The notes under the pieces are model-generated. The model saw nothing but the letters and a program-made list of their open reading frames with translations. It made no database searches and was not told where the DNA came from. The translations under genes and the position numbers were made by a program. From the NCBI GenBank assembly GCA_025677815.1, contig JAIXMP010000042.1, positions 248,001-312,000 of the forward strand: a stretch of DNA of 64,000 nt. Reading direction: 5' to 3'. Shown here in pieces: positions 44,037-57,100 of this stretch. Position 1 is the stretch's first letter. Every line of letters starts with the position of its first letter. Source of the DNA: Phascolomyces articulosus (lineage: Eukaryota > Mucoromycota > Mucoromycetes > Mucorales > Lichtheimiaceae).

Positions 44037-46557
44037 ATGAATGAAGGTACATTACATTGTTTTTTGTAAGAAAAGAAATGTTTTCTTATTCATTTGTCAT
44101 TGACATTGGCTTTCCTTTCTCTCTCATACACTTTTTTAAAAAAAAAAAAAAAGTTGGCACAATCAAGACCTCTCATACATGTCAATGGCGAATACCGGAG
44201 TGGTCAACACTTCGACCTTGTACAGAATATAGTAGCCCACCACTTTACATTGATGGTTTGAAATGGTACTTTTATTATATAAAAATATTCGATTGGATAT
44301 AGTGTAAAAATGAGGTTCATTTTTTGAGCGGTTACACTCAGAATAGAAGAGGAAGATAATAACTTGTTCATGCTTATGCATATGACGAAATCTTTTTTTT
44401 TATTTAGGTCAATCAAGGTAAGCGAGGAAAATTGAAATACAAATATGCATAAATTAGAGTTAGAAACATAATTTGTTTCAGTTAGTTGTATAAAGGTCGT
44501 CCAAAGAGTCCAAAGGTAAGTTTATTATAATGATTAAGATGATCTACATATATACTACCACTATCATTAACGCATCTCATATAATTAATTAATATTTTAT
44601 GTATATAATTAGATGTTATCCTTATTTGTGAAATTACATGAAACGGGGCATGGATCATTACGTGGAATACGAAAAAAAGTAACATTGACGCTGAAAGTAA
44701 ATAATACCAATCCATCCAATTATTATAATGATTTCGGCGTTGGCAAACGTAAGTTATTGACAAACTGTAATAGAGTAAGCTGTGTGGTTGAAATCATGAT
44801 CAAAGTGAACTGAATCATTTATGAATCCATCTGTATCTTCAGGACTTCACCCAGTTTGGTTTAGTGAAAGTAAGTGAAGTTTATTAGAATAGATATATCT
44901 AATGGGTCATATGTATATAACCATAAACTTATTCAATCCTGAAACGCGATAATCACCTGTCTCAAAATCAGAACATACAAAATGGGGTGAAGGTAAGAGT
45001 TTAAGTATGCTTAGTACAGTTATTAAAGTTTCGACTGGCACATTGGCAATAACAATAGCAAAAAAAAAAAAAAAAAACTAATGTTGGATATAAACTATTT
45101 ACACAATGGTGATATAATATTTTTCTATAACTACAATGACCAGATGCGTTGGCACCTTTGGAAAGTCTCGATCCGTTTCTAAATCAAGATCAAGCATCGT
45201 TATCCATCAGCATGACGATTATTAAATCCGAGATTGATATTGTACCTCATGTTGTTGCTCCTGGTGTTTCACCCTTTGCAGATTATGCCAACTCACCCGA
45301 ATTTTCGGATATTCGTTTCCGGATCAAACCTACCGGAACTTTATTTTATGGACACAAGGCCATTTTATCTGCCATGTCACCATGGTTTAAAGCTTTATTT
45401 ACCAGTGGTATGCGAGAATCGTATGAAAGTGTCATAGATATCGATTGTGTGGATACCACCATCTTTTCACGATTATTACATTATTGTTATACATTCAATA
45501 TGGATATCCAATCAGTGATGGATGCACGAGCGATCCTCGAAGCGGCAGATCGATTTCAATTGGTTCGTTTACGAGATGAAGCACTTCGTTATATGCGACA
45601 AGAAATTACAGAATCAAATATTTGGGATATTTGGGCATGGTCAGGTAAATATGAAATTAGAGATAAAAAGGGGGTATTTTATTTAAAAAGAAAATGCATT
45701 TTTTTTAATAAAAGGAAATGATGAATTATGTATTGGTAGACATGTACGATTGTGAACGAACACGATCTGCATGCTTTCGGTTTGTTTCCAGTCATTTTGT
45801 CGAGCTTATCAAAAATCCAGCATGGCTACGAGCCAGACCCAATGTTTTGAAAATGGCATTACAGATTGATGAAGGAATAATACCTTCAGAAGAAAGTCTT
45901 TATGAAAGTGTGGTGGCGTGGGCAAAATATGGAATGATAAAAAAAGCATCTCTTTTATTGGATGATCATCCGTGTCATGATGTAGAAGTCAAAGAAACAA
46001 GTGTAGGAAATATTTCTAGTGTAGCTCAACAACAGAATGAAGAAGTGGATAGAAAGGATCAAGAAAAAGGAGGAGGAGCAGATAATGATGATAATGATCA
46101 AGGTGTCGATAAACAATCGCTACGACAAAAGCAGCCCTTGAATGTGGTAATACAAAATGATAACAATACCAATACCAACCATGGAATCAACAGCGATGGT
46201 GACGATGACGTAGAAGAGGAGCTATTTGACGATGATTTTGAAGATCGGCGGATGGATTTAGCTGCCATTTTACAATATATCAGATTCCCATTGATACATC
46301 CATCATTTCTTGTGAATGTTGTTGAAAAAGACCCATTTGTCATGGATTTACCTGGCGTTCGAGATTTGGTAATGATAGAGATATATCCATGTATGACAAT
46401 GATCTATCAAAGTATTCATTATATTATTTATAACTTTATATGTTTATATATATAGCTATTTGAAGCCTATCGGCATCATGCGGTTGGGGATTCAGTTGGG
46501 ATTTTGGATAATACTTCTTTTCGTTGTAAAGCTCGCCATATAAAATCTGATGAATAA
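44037..46557 (+). CDS. MATH-BTB-BACK domain protein (probable CUL3 ubiquitin-ligase adaptor)
   Basis: Ten exons, 525 aa: 44037-44046, 44154-44265, 44408-44417, 44486-44515, 44613-44748, 44843-44869, 44972-44992, 45144-45644, 45740-46368 and 46456-46557. The MATH-like part reads ...WSIKLYKGRPKSPK, then LSLFVKLHETGHGSLRGIRK and KHTKWGEDALAPLESLD. The BTB/POZ part (about residues 130-275) has FSDIRFRIKP..TLFYGHKAILSAMSPWFKALF, the usual dimer interface. A BACK-type helical region follows (FVSSHFVELIKNPAWL...SVVAWAKY), interrupted by about 90 acidic/Asn/Gln-rich residues. Such proteins recruit substrates via MATH and bind CUL3 via BTB. Exon 3 is only 10 bases. The N-terminal exons are short but join in one frame with GT-AG sites. 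Confidence 0.85.
44408..44417 (+). other. 10-base micro-exon of the MATH-BTB gene
   Basis: The sequence GTCAATCAAG is bounded by TTTAG and GTAAGC. It supplies the Ser-Ile-Lys of the MATH motif W-S-I-K-L-Y and is needed to keep frame between exons 2 and 4. Confidence 0.65.
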
Positions 46558-46704
46558 ATTCCGTTTTTTTTGTGGCACCATATTACTCTCTTTAGTTTCC
46601 GCTTTTTGTGTGTTTCGTAAAAAATATCTTTATCTAGGTGAGCATTCTTTTTATATATATATATATATATTTTTATTTTTTTTTGCTCCATTTCAAACAA
46701 GAAA

Positions 46705-48635
46705 ATGAGCGAATCCAGTTATAAACCTGTTCAAGAAACATTACCAACCACAACTGATTCTACATCTTATGGTGCCATTCCTGTCTCCAATGACAATGAC
46801 AGGTTACTTCCTAGCAACAATGCTGAAAGACAAAACTTACAAGAACAGCAACAACGACGGGTAAAAAAAAGGGCATCAATATTTATATTCGCTTACATTC
46901 ATTCAAACAAAATCCTTTCTTTCACATTATTTATCTCGTTGTATCTAATATAAAATGAATCTATGGAATCATAGAAACAAATTATCCCATTTGTTATTGC
47001 TCTTGTCTGTATCGTCGTCCTTATCGCTGTGGGTATCATTTATCTTATACTTGCTCCAAATAAGAGCCCTAAAAAACATAAACCACCAATGTATAACAAT
47101 GGCACACATCCATATAATCCAACCATAATATTAATTTCATTGGATGGTGTAGTGAATCATGATTTAGATTTATTTCTGACACCTCATATGACAAATATTG
47201 GTACATCCTTTTTTTTATCATTTTTATTCATAATGATAGAAATATATGTAAACATTAATGTAAATCAAAACAACTAATTGTTTATTATTTAGCAAACGAT
47301 GGTGTACGAGCACAGTGGATGACACCTTCTTTTCCGGTATGTTTATCAATATTGCTATTTTCCCACACGTATGCATTCATACATAAACACAAACAATTCA
47401 CACATATATGGATATATATATATATAAATTTTGGCTGCATAATTATTTTAGCCAATCACATTTCCTAATCATTGGTCTTTGGTTACTGGACTTTTTCCTG
47501 AATCACACGGTATTGTCGGAAACTACTTTTACGATCCAGCGTTAAATGATTCATTTTATTATAAAAGTCCTGCTAAAAGTTGGGATGCGAAATGGTGGGG
47601 TGGTGAACCGGTAAGTTTATTTATTCATTTATCGAACGAGTAAAGCAAAGTTGAGCAGGGGTGAGGGGGAAGATTGAAAAACGACCGTTCCGGTTTATTC
47701 CATTCTTACCTCTCACACACAAAAAAATAAATAATAATAATCAGATTTGGAATACTGCCGTTCGTCAAGGTTTACGTTCAGGAGCAATCATGTGGCCAGG
47801 ATGCAGTACTATTTTTGAAAACAACCTTCAACCTTCCTTGATGATACCATTTGATGACGTGATGACTATTGATGAAAAAGTAGATCAAGGGTTGGATTGG
47901 TTAGATTTACCTATTGAAGAACGACCTCAATTTATCAGTATCTATGTGCAACAAGTAGATCAAGCAGGTCATAAATATGGTCCTTATGCAAACGAAACAT
48001 TGGCACAATTGCAAAAGGCGGATAGAGGCATTGGTCATTTATTAGAAGGACTTGAACAACGTAATTTGACTGATATTGTCCATGTGATGGTCGTCAGTGA
48101 TCATGGTATGTCAGCCACAGCGGATGACCGTACCATTTATTATGATGATGAGTTTACAGAGGATGAAATGAGTCGTATCAAAACAGTGGAAGGCGATCCT
48201 TTACTTTTAATTCGACCTCATAATGAAGAGGATGATAGTGTGGATGTACTTTACAATGCCTTTTTACGGTTACAACAAAAGACTCCAGGAGGACGTATGC
48301 GTATCTATAAACGGCAAGATATCCCGGATCGATTTCATTTTAGAAATAACATTCGTATTCCACCTTTATTGGTATTACCTGATAATGAATGGATTATTAC
48401 AACCAAGGACCGATGGCGTTCACGGGGTGTTCATGGATACGATAATTTGGATCCACAATCGAGAGCCATCTTTGTTGGTAAAGGACCTGTATTTTTACAA
48501 GATCATGAACCAGGCACTACCTTGGCACCTTTTTGGAATGTTGAATTATATTCGTTATATACACGTATTTTGGGGTTGGAACCATCAAGTAATAACGGTA
48601 CAATGAAAGGATATTTAAAATCTGAAGAATTATAA
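46705..48635 (+). CDS. Nucleotide pyrophosphatase/phosphodiesterase (NPP family), type II membrane protein
   Basis: Five exons, 491 aa: 46705-46860, 46975-47200, 47293-47336, 47452-47610 and 47745-48635. A Gln/Asn-rich cytosolic tail is followed by one membrane anchor (IIPFVIALVCIVVLIAVGII, about 55-80), then the catalytic ectodomain. Metal-binding and catalytic residues of the alkaline-phosphatase-like fold are present: Asp109 in ISLDGV, nucleophile Thr145 in PPITFPNHWS, Asp267/His271 in QVDQAGHKYG, Asp314/His315 in VSDHGM and His in RGVHGYDN. NPP enzymes split nucleotide phosphoanhydride or phosphodiester bonds outside the cell or in the vacuole lumen. The sequence after the first Asp (VVNHDLDLF) departs from the usual FR.DYL. 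Confidence 0.93.
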
Positions 48636-48955
48636 TACGTACAAATAAAGTTTGTCGTTCTTGTTTTAGTTTTCTATTTCTGTAAAAATAAAAATGACGT
48701 ATTCTTTAAGGAGCATTTTTAATTCAGGTGGGATCAATGATGATGGGTGGGAAAAGAAATGATTCAATTTTCTTTGTTCGTAAGTTGTTTGTATCGTGTT
48801 TTTCTTTTTCGCCACATGAATTTACATAATAAATATTTATAATAAAAATGTAACAGTTACATTTTTGACGCCCTTTTTATATTGAGATTGCTTTCCCAAT
48901 CTTCCTTTTTCTTTTTACCTCCCCCTTTTCTTTTCAATTTATCACTATTATCATC
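48636..48955. promoter_or_regulatory. Intergenic between NPP and F-box genes
   Basis: A terminal AAATAAA-type signal follows the NPP stop. The last 60 bases before 48956 are strongly pyrimidine-rich (CCTTTTTCTTTTTACCTCCC), a common fungal core-promoter feature. Confidence 0.4.
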
Positions 48956-50896
48956 ATGCTGGTTAATAAAACTATCGACTTTATACCCATATTACCATTG
49001 GAAGTTTCATCGTCTATCTTTGATAAATTAATTCTACAAACAAAAACAGATTGTTTATATCTTTCAAAGCAATGGCATCAATCATTAGTATCTCACCCTG
49101 CCACTTGGTCCACTTTATATATCGACGATAACGATGATAATGAAATAGTCATCCAACGCATCACCAACATACTACCTTCTATCGCTCAACATGTTCGACA
49201 TTTAACCTTGTCTACAAAACATCCATACATCTCACAAAAATTTATTGTTGCAATGCAAAAAGGTTATTTCATTAATATGAAATCGATGCGGGTTGATGGT
49301 AATAAAAAAAAGCACTTACTTGTTATTGCTGTTGTCAAACTTTTAGATAATCTAATGGCATAAAAAAACTATTCCTTGGTGTTTATCTTATCTATACTTT
49401 ATATAGGCAAGTCAATTCGGAATTTGGAATCAAGTGATTATGTGGTGTCACCTGAGATCTTATTGAAAATGGGACACACGTTGACATTCCTTGACTTGGA
49501 TTTACAGCATGCTGATTTCAATATAAAAGATTTACTTTGTGGCCTTCCTCATCTTATCACGTTGAAATTCAAAGCAAATTCAGGAGCACCGACGATGGAT
49601 AATAACAATACTACTGAATTATCATCGTCCTATAACTTATCAACAATGAATCATCCACTCAAAGATCTTGCTTTGGAAGTAAGGAGTTTACAAGGCACAT
49701 CAACTAATGCTGAAGTTTTGATACGACAATGTCATCAATTACAACGTTTGGTATTGAACAACTGCTGGGATGATTATCCCTCGGAATTTTTGGAAAAATT
49801 TTGTCCAGATTTAAAGATTCTCGCGTATAATTATGATGATGTGGATGTCGATAAGCTAGACAACAATAACGAAAAACACAACAAAAAACATCGAGGATTA
49901 CGTAAAATTTATGTATCACAATCTGCTTCTTTCTTTCAACCTAATTTTCGATATATCTTGCAACTCATTCACACCAACAAAGCTACTTTGGAAGTAATTG
50001 ATATTGGGGACACTCTTACGCTTGAGGACCCACCCTTTGATCAATTTGGGCAGCAACCACGACATCATCCAGCAAATATTAATACTGAAGATATACAGGA
50101 AGACACAGGATATTTGGAATTGATGAATTTGAAAAGCTTGGCGATACGATATGATAAAGGACATCCCATTGCAGCTCTTTTATTCCAATCCATTCCTTTC
50201 TACCCAGCATTAACTACACTCAAAGTACCAAAAGGACAAAATACACACAGAATTGTGGATCAATTAATAACATCGTTCGAACAACCTTTACAAAAGCTTA
50301 ACTTTGATATTACATTGGAAGATGAACGCGAGGACATTGCTGATATGTGTCTACAACGATTATTTAAACATTATGCTGCATTAGCATCGTCACCAGCACC
50401 GCAACCATCACCATTACCAATTACATCAACTCTTGAAGCAATTCACTTAAAAGACAGCTGTGGCATTCTTACTGATAATACTTTATATACACTATCCAAT
50501 ATTCCAACCATTCGTGATTTCGGCCTCGATAGTGGATCACCCAATATAACTGTACAAGGACTCTATACATTTTTCAAGAGGCGTGCAAAAACATTGACCC
50601 ATGTCAGTTTGACCCGGCTCTTATATATCAGAGATGCAGATCTGATAGCATTTGCAGATCTACTTACTCATGTTACCCATATGAAAATGGAACACCTTTT
50701 CTGTGTCTTTGACCATGGTATATTCTCATTAATTCAAAAGGCTGTTTGCCTTAAAACCCTGATCATTAACGATTGTCCGGTTGCATCAAGTCAAGATGCT
50801 GTTATTAGTTTTGCAAAAAGCAAACGTATTGAGAATATTAAGATATGCGTAAAGCATTGTCCTAATTATTTGGTGGACCAATACTTTAGCCAATAG
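48956..50896 (+). CDS. F-box / leucine-rich-repeat protein 1
   Basis: Two exons, 610 aa: 48956-49298 and 49407-50896. The F-box is at residues about 10-50 (ILPLEVSSSIFDKLILQTKT, then DCLYLSKQWHQSLVSHPATW). The rest consists of irregular leucine-rich repeats (for example GHTLTFLDLDLQHADFNIKD, LKDLALEVRSLQGTSTNAEV, LTHVSLTRLLYIRDADLIAF). F-box proteins bind SKP1 and present substrates to the SCF ubiquitin ligase; LRRs are the usual substrate-binding part. The HVRHLTLST segment matches HVRSFTIDT in the F-box gene at 61532, so the two are paralogs. Confidence 0.88.
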
Positions 50897-51700
50897 AAAA
50901 TAGGATAACAAAAGAATATAAATAAATAAGAGAATAACGATCTAAAGGGATATTTATATGTTTTCTAAACTATTGTATAATAACGCAAGTCTAATTTGTA
51001 TACTTACAAACGGGTTCGATTAGACAGTGTGAGGAAGCGCGAAATGAAATATAATAGAGTAGTTAAGGGTCGAGATATATGAATAATAAAACGATATGGG
51101 ATCTTGGTTTGCAAGATCCCTCTTTTTATATACGTCGAAATATAAGGGCTAATCTAACGTCTATGCTAATATAAATGATCTACATTTCTATAACTATACT
51201 GGTTCATCTTATATTTCTATATACAACCATGCGTTCATCCATAATCATCCATATGGTTATTTATATTGATCCGTCCAATTATCCTTGTATATATTGATAT
51301 CCGCGGATGCTGATCAACGACTTCATGGGTTGTATATCGTCGTAATGGTCTACACCATTACATATTGTGGATATGATATAATATATATAATGTAATAATA
51401 GTGTAATTATAGTAATATGCTGCGTTACTTTATGATGATGATGATGCGAAGTCGAATGCTATGCATCGCGAGAAGTGATAGAAAAGGAAATAATGATGAC
51501 GATTATTTTTAGATACAATAATCGTACAAGAAGTATTTGAAAAGGAATTTTGTCACACCAACGAAGATTAGCTACAACAGTATCAATTAATTTCACCTCT
51601 CCCTCCTCTCTTACCTTTTATGGCAGCATCATATCTTAATTTTTTTTCCAATAAAAGATATGAAGTTTTTCATGATGCAATAGCACTTTTTTTTTGCTAC
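50897..51700. other. Intergenic region with several perfect hairpins
   Basis: Three inverted repeats lie within 400 bases: GTCTAAT/ATTAGAC (about 50990-51027), GGGATCTTG/CAAGATCCC (51098-51120) and GTAATGGT/ACCATTAC (51342-51361). No gene is recognisable. Confidence 0.55.
51098..51127 (+). other. Nine-base-pair hairpin followed by T-run
   Basis: GGGATCTTG and CAAGATCCC pair perfectly around GTTTG, followed by TCTTTTT. It looks like a Pol III stop or a bacterial-type terminator, but no Pol III gene was found upstream. Confidence 0.4.
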
Positions 51701-51749
51701 TAATGTTAATCCTAGGTATATCAATAATGTTTATACAAATAGTATACGG

Positions 51750-52440
51750 TGAAGGTATTTTAATATTCTGTTGGAGACCATAATAATGAGAAGGTAAATG
51801 AGTTAGAGCTGTTTATTGTTCGACCTGCCATCATAGAACGGTGTTACTGGACAACATATGATTCCTAATCAGCTTTTAGAAACATCTTCTAAGAACTACA
51901 CCATGATGCAAGGAGTGAAGTAAATAGCCAGTACCGCTGCATTGATGCACCGTATTAGCATATTCAGAGTAGCAGGTCAAAAAATGCTTTATTAACAACG
52001 GCAGAGATAAAGATTTACCTATTAAACCGGACGCCCGGAATTGGTATATGATCTGTAGTATTTCAGTTCGTTTATCTGGACAGCAATTAGGATCAGAGAG
52101 AAAGGCGGTTACTCTTAGTGGATTATATGGTGGCACTATGGGTCAACATGACCTTGACTCAGTCTCTTGACAAATTCCAGATATTATCCCAATTTATCCA
52201 TGATAATAAGAAAATTTTATTTTGGTATTATGACAAAAATGAGTTGAATAACAACAATGCAGAAATTCGATTTAGCCTAACGGAACATCATGTAGATAAT
52301 TCAGGGCATTGTGTCATGTCCTTTGAAGTTTGTTTCAAGGCTGTGTATGGGCTTCATGTGATAATTATTATCCAGCCTTCAAATAAAGTAGAGGAGATGA
52401 TCACTCTACTGCCATTAGCACATGCAAACTAACAAATTCT
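51750..52440. other. Unidentified, possibly decayed coding DNA
   Basis: Frames on both strands (minus 51876-52136, plus 52118-52432) are open and less AT-biased than the surroundings, but no domain is recognised. Plus-strand pieces such as MHRISIFRVAGQKMLY suggest decay. I do not call a gene. Confidence 0.3.
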
Positions 52441-53016
52441 GACTATTTATTATTCTTTTCCTATAAAGTATACCCCCAAAAAAAAATACGTTTGTGATTC
52501 TGTAAATTACTACAACTTTTTAATAATGCAAATAATCCTTTATATAATAATATCGATCTAACTTTTATTCTTGCAATCCATTATAAATATTTCTCTTTTA
52601 TATTATAAATATACTAAACTTGTTGTTTGTTAATTCAATTAAGAGATTAAATAGAGATGTACAACTCAAAAATATAATGAATATATTGGCGGATTTCTGC
52701 ATAATATGCTTATAAGCAAAAAACAAGATTAATAACACAGCTAGAAATATCAATGTTGTGTGTACTTGTATGCCTTTCCAAGCCGTATAATATAAATTAA
52801 TATACCATTATCTCACAACAAATGTTATAAGGTTTATAAATATACTGCCAGGTTTGTAGTTCATTTTATTGAACAAAAGATCGGTTACAGTGAATTAAAT
52901 TATTCATACTCTTTTTCGATATTTTATATAACAATAGAATGTATAGTTTGTTATTTGTACATCAATAAGTTTTTTTACATCAACTAATACTATGGATTTT
53001 TTTTCCCTTTCATTCG

Positions 53017-54165
53017 TTACAGTTTACTATGAAGTCTTGGAGAACTGGATGGTTTTTTAATATCCCATGTTATTGGTTTCTCGGCTGTAATACCTTGCCG
53101 TTGGCTTCGAGGTATAACAAGTCCGTGGTGTCTATGTGATAGTATATATGAGATAATTTATAAAGATTGTGATATGTAGTAAACACGCCATTTACATTTA
53201 TGGTTAAATACTATAACTTACTTTGCCGTTGCCAAAAGTGTTCCATCGGGAGAAAATATCCAACCCTGTTTTTGAATTTTAATGATTAGTAATGAGGAAG
53301 CCAACACAATTTTTTGGATGATAGAGAACAATATGTACATAAAACTCGCACATTCAGACTAAAGTTATATACTGACAATAATAATAAGCAAAATTAAAAG
53401 AGAAAAGTGAACTTACATCTGTATCAAATCTCCCTTCAATCAAATGTGGTGCGATTATCGTTGCAAGAACATATCTTGTATTAGGTGGTATAGGATTTTT
53501 GAATTGCACATCCATTTGAAACGTTGGTTTCCAGGTAGTTTCATTACCAAGTAAATCTTGTCGACCTGTTAATGTATTCAAAGGATGTCGAAAAACTGCA
53601 GCAAAGAATGATAAGGCAAGTGAATCAATTGGTCGACCATCAAGAAATGAAATTGCATGATGCGCTTCTGCTGAATTCTTTTCTTTTTTTCGAGAAAGAT
53701 CCATTAATATTTCTAATGTAATTTCATTATCGTATACAATTTGAACGGGTTCCATCATTTCTATGGATGGGGCAGTACATGCATTTGGATGAATAATTGT
53801 TGGGATTGATGATTGTTGTCCTTGTTGTTGATTATATTTTTTGTTGAATTCACTGCCCAAAATAATAATTGCATAGCATTTTACATTATAATCATTATGC
53901 TCGTATTTATCCACAGATGAAGGTGGTGGCGGAATTGTCAGTGACTGTTGATTATCTTTCCTTTTGAACCGAGTTGTTAGCGATGAATGTTGTTTCATAG
54001 TTGCGGTAATGGTACAAAGGCTACATCTTGTTTTTCTTATTTCATTTACTTCAATGATACATGGGCCCGGTAAAGTTTCGCTTAGATAATTTGTTGTAAC
54101 TGAAATAGGGCTTCTGTTTGAATAATGTGTTTCCGTTGCTTTCAGCATTATTGATGTAAGATAAC
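53017..54165 (-). CDS. Acyl-CoA thioesterase-like protein (hotdog superfamily), 5' end unresolved
   Basis: Three exons are clear: 54165-53417, 53265-53222 and 53131-53017, encoding about 302 aa after a partial codon. The reading begins GYLTSIMLKATETHYSNRSP, which in this family follows a first exon ending near an N-G pair; I could not find that exon, so the N-terminus is open. Later landmarks are NYLSETLPGPCIIEVNEIRK with RCSLCTITATMKQ (first hotdog), SFFAAVFRHPLNTLTG with QMDVQFKNPIPPNTRYVLAT (second hotdog) and DGWIFSPDGTLLATAK, the strand carrying the second active-site region. An insert of about 90 residues (Pro/Gln-rich) separates the halves. Double-hotdog thioesterases hydrolyse acyl-CoA; the substrate is unknown. 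Confidence 0.7.
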
Positions 54166-54199
54166 CTATAGTCAAATGGACAAATTGGTTATTTGTTTT

Positions 54200-57100
54200 C
54201 TTTTTTTAAGTGTTCATCTTGGTTACTATATTTTTACCCGCCTGTTATATTTTGGCATGTGAGCATGAAACGATAGAGTAGTTAGCTTTTGTTTACAAAT
54301 AAATATAATATTACATGTAAAAATAATGAATTACGTACGATAGGCACATTAAAAAAAGTATATCTCTATTATAAAGTATATATAAAACAAAACCATATAA
54401 GCATGTGCGTAAAATAATACTAGTAAAATCCATAAAGATACCGTACATCACTAATATCTGCGGTGAATATCAAAGAAGATGGCTGTTTCATGCTTCCAAT
54501 AAATTTAGACTGAATTACATTGTCAAAATCGTAATGAATAGTTCGAGCAGCTGTTGCAATTACCATTCCAATAATATATTAGCAGTAAAAATCAAGGTGA
54601 AAAAGAAAAGAGAAACACTACGTAAGAATAACAATAAAAAGATTTCATTATATAAATCTTGAATAACGAATTGCCAACTACTGAGAATTAAAAAAAAACG
54701 ATGTATGTATAAAGTAGAAGATAAAAGTCAGTTGAAGCATTATAATACATCGTCATCTTCTATATAGAAATACCATAACAATGTTGTTATTATTCTTTGT
54801 TCTGTTTATGAATGATATACACTGTATGCCTACTAGTCATCAACATACTTTGATTCTTGCATATTTTCCTTTATGCATAGATATGCATACTGTTATAGTT
54901 TCTTGTTTGTTTATTTTGTGCATAGGACAGTGCCATGGATAATGGGAACATGACTTTTTCGAGCGATAAATGATATCCTAAAAAAACAAGAAAATTCTCC
55001 GGTCGCAACAACCAAAAAAAAAATAAGGTTACCATGGCTACAACGATGGTCACATACACATGATAATGTTGTTACAACTTTGTATCATTAAAAACAATGG
55101 AACACAATATTATTTTTTGTATATAGACCTGATCCTATAAAATTTATTTGTAGCATCAATTGAATGACCAAGAAAGCCCGTGTTTAATATAAATTATGTT
55201 TTTAATAATGATTCTTTACTATTTTATATCAATAGAACATAATTGACGTTCACGCGTAATATTATTGCCATTACCATTATATTGGGTGGATTAACTGGAT
55301 TGATATGTTACCTACGCGTTATTACTAACAACTTAATAACCATAATGATATTTTGAATGTGCTTAGTTTTCGTTGTTTCCTTATAAATGACTGATTAAAA
55401 TGGCCAGTTTGACTGATCATTTGTTTATGTATGTGTAGCATACATATTCACTATACTTTAGATGTCTTTGATACTTCTATTGATGCATGTAGCAATGAAT
55501 AATGCTTGGCGTACTATCAATATCCTTGATAATAAAAGTTGTTATTAGTAGATATTAAAAATATAAAAAAAGTTCATCAGTTCATACTGTCAAACACTCG
55601 CTACCTTTATATCATTTGGAAAAGATATTCAATAAAAAGTGACACTGAAATGCTGATAAAGGGATTAGATATAAACAAATTGATATTTGAATGGCTAAAA
55701 TATTCCTGTTTCTTATTTTATTAGAAGTAAACAGATAGCAGCTCAAAGCTATACAAAAAGAATGGGAATATTACCTACATACATTTGTTGCCCATCGTTA
55801 CTAGCGCGCATTATTAAAGAGCTATAGTACTCATCAATTATTACTTATTTACTAGATATAAAACAATAAAGTCAAATAGGTGATGGTGCATTTGAAACGA
55901 AATCAAATTGCGCCTTCATGTAGATAAAATCAGAATTAGTGTCACTCTAAACAAAGACCACTCTAGCTGTTATACACTAATAATCAAGAGTTCGTAAAAT
56001 TGTTTTAATTATTATCTTGCATATTTGTAATATCATGTTTATTGTACTGTCGTATCTATCATATTGAAATTATGGATACAAATTCCTTACTTGCTTGTAC
56101 ATGTAAACACTCTTACATGATCATCCAGTTGCATGTATAATCTCTTTGCGAGCAACCTGTTAAAGTTATATTTACAATGCTTACTAAAATGAGTCTGTAT
56201 TCTAAATGAAAAGAATAATAAATGGTAATATCTAAAAATACATTATTCTGTATCACAAATATCAGTTGGCAAGTCATACATCACCATCATCGCAAGAACG
56301 TAAATCATGAATGTTGTAAGGTTAAAAGTGCGAGTGTTACAGTATGAATGATGTAACAAAAATAGATAATGAAAAATATCATGTAATGGACGTGTTTCTA
56401 TGCATAACATAATATACATTTCGTTTTTTTCCTTTTGGGGGGAGGAGGGGTGGATGGGATAGGGAACTTTGTAAAAAAAAAAAAAAAAAAAAAACTCAAT
56501 TCTGAAATGATGGTGACCACCCAATTTTTAAAAAAAATATATTGAAAAAGAAGTAGTAAACCCTGCATTTCATGAAATGACGGATGGAGATCATCAGTAT
56601 AATGGCATATCTTGAAATATATAATATTTTTTAAGGATATACATTACTTTGAATATTTTATCGAAATAATGAGATACCCTTGTCTGGAATCTTCTCTTTT
56701 GAAACACGAAATACTTGTTTGCTTTTTGTAACACAAAAAAACAACCCACCGCAATATTGACATTGGGTCGTGGATAATGTTCTTATACTGCTGACCAAAG
56801 TACAATAATGTTAAGTATTATTTTATCATTATGGTATGGAAAAAAATGATGATTAGTCCTGTTACTGTTTTTAAACACATGTGCCTATATACTCGATGTA
56901 CTAGACCAAGTAACGTGCATTATGATACACTGTATCAAAACAATATATTTTTGTACAGTTAGAATGACATGAGTCTTTTTTGCTTTAGTTCTACGCTAAG
57001 AATAATAATAGTAATTGCTAAGTAGGTCATACTATTAGCGTCAACATGATATCCGAGACCAGAATTAGCAATGACGATGTGATATATATTTATTTTTCCT

